Part shown: positions 16,071 to 16,187 of the stretch, piece after piece | Layout: the number at the start of each line of letters is the position of its first letter | Position numbering within the stretch: the first letter of the stretch is position 1 | Source of the DNA: Methanobacterium sp. UBA279 | Lineage (GTDB): Archaea > Methanobacteriota > Methanobacteria > Methanobacteriales > Methanobacteriaceae | Reading direction: 5' to 3' | Assembly: GCA_002502855.1 (NCBI GenBank) | Contig: DAQK01000045.1 | Span: 1 to 16,187 of the forward strand | Length of the DNA stretch: 16,187 nucleotides | Notes under the pieces: model-generated | The model's database searches: none | What the model saw: only the letters and a program-made list of their open reading frames with translations | What the model was told of the DNA's origin: nothing | Made by a program: the position numbers and the translations under genes

Positions 16071-16187
16071 TCACCCTACCTTCCCTTTTTCTTCCAGTCT
16101 CCATGAGAAGGGACCCAGTTCTTTCACTTGGTCTACCATCATCTTCATGGTGTTTGCAAATTTTTCTCCTTCTGAAGCTGAGATCCA
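16071..16187 (-). CDS. MvhD/FlpD-like delta subunit, C-terminal end
   Basis: The last 38 residues of a gene that enters from the right edge read WISASEGEKFANTMKMMVDQ and then VKELGPFSWRLEEKGKVG. The WISASEGE...F...I/V..LGP pattern is the C terminus of MvhD, the [2Fe-2S] delta subunit that links F420-nonreducing hydrogenase or formate dehydrogenase to heterodisulfide reductase (also named FlpD or VhuD). The tail after LGP is somewhat extended. The TGA stop at 16071-16073 lies inside the ribosome binding site of the FdhB-like gene, five bases from its ATG, which argues for co-transcription and probably co-assembly. The cysteines of the cluster would be upstream, outside the window. Confidence 0.78.
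   Translation of the reverse strand, partial: WISASEGEKFANTMKMMVDQVKELGPFSWRLEEKGKVG

Overview
This window comes from a hydrogenotrophic methanogen of the order Methanobacteriales, probably Methanobacterium or a close relative. The assignment rests on coenzyme M biosynthesis genes (comD, comE), an F420-linked formate dehydrogenase/hydrogenase beta-type subunit beside an MvhD/FlpD-like delta subunit, archaeal-only enzymes (PurP, Hjc, Nop5), archaeal TATA boxes, GGTGAT-type ribosome binding sites and a cell-surface anchor of methanobacterial style. It is mostly chromosomal housekeeping DNA. I see no insertion sequence, prophage or CRISPR array.

Layout, left to right. Positions 1-467 (minus) hold the N-terminal part of the C/D-box snoRNP protein Nop5, divergent from pyrD-pyrK (520-2266, plus). 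Then hjc and a small unknown gene lie on the minus strand. Five tRNA genes (Asn, CAU, Glu, Leu-UAG, His) form a minus-strand cluster at 3305-3813. A radical SAM protein of unusual cysteine spacing (4107-5102) and a tRNA-Leu(CAG) follow on the plus strand. A TetR-type regulator and an 87-residue orphan surface-anchor gene are on the minus strand, and the latter is preceded by two similar 14-16 bp palindromes that look like operators. gatB (6525-7880) follows, then a tight plus-strand operon UPF0248 - CBS/ParB-like - hisE (8058-9394). comD-comE (minus) are divergent from a FUSC-family membrane protein gene that is split by a frameshift near 11457-11496. purP, cab (beta carbonic anhydrase), an FdhB/FlpB-like gene and the tail of an mvhD/flpD-like gene close the window on the minus strand.

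Functional links. PyrD and PyrK form one NAD-linked dihydroorotate dehydrogenase. ComD and ComE form one sulfopyruvate decarboxylase. The FdhB-like and MvhD-like subunits probably feed electrons from formate or F420H2 to heterodisulfide reductase. GatB belongs to the amidotransferase that makes Asn-tRNA, and tRNA-Asn is encoded nearby. The CBS/ParB-like protein is translationally coupled to HisE and is the least understood part of an otherwise ordinary operon.

The observations most worth following are the CBS-ParB/sulfiredoxin-like protein, the CX4CX2C radical SAM protein, the TetR/palindrome/surface-anchor group, the FUSC frameshift, and a 119 bp nested inverted repeat upstream of cab that no gene explains.
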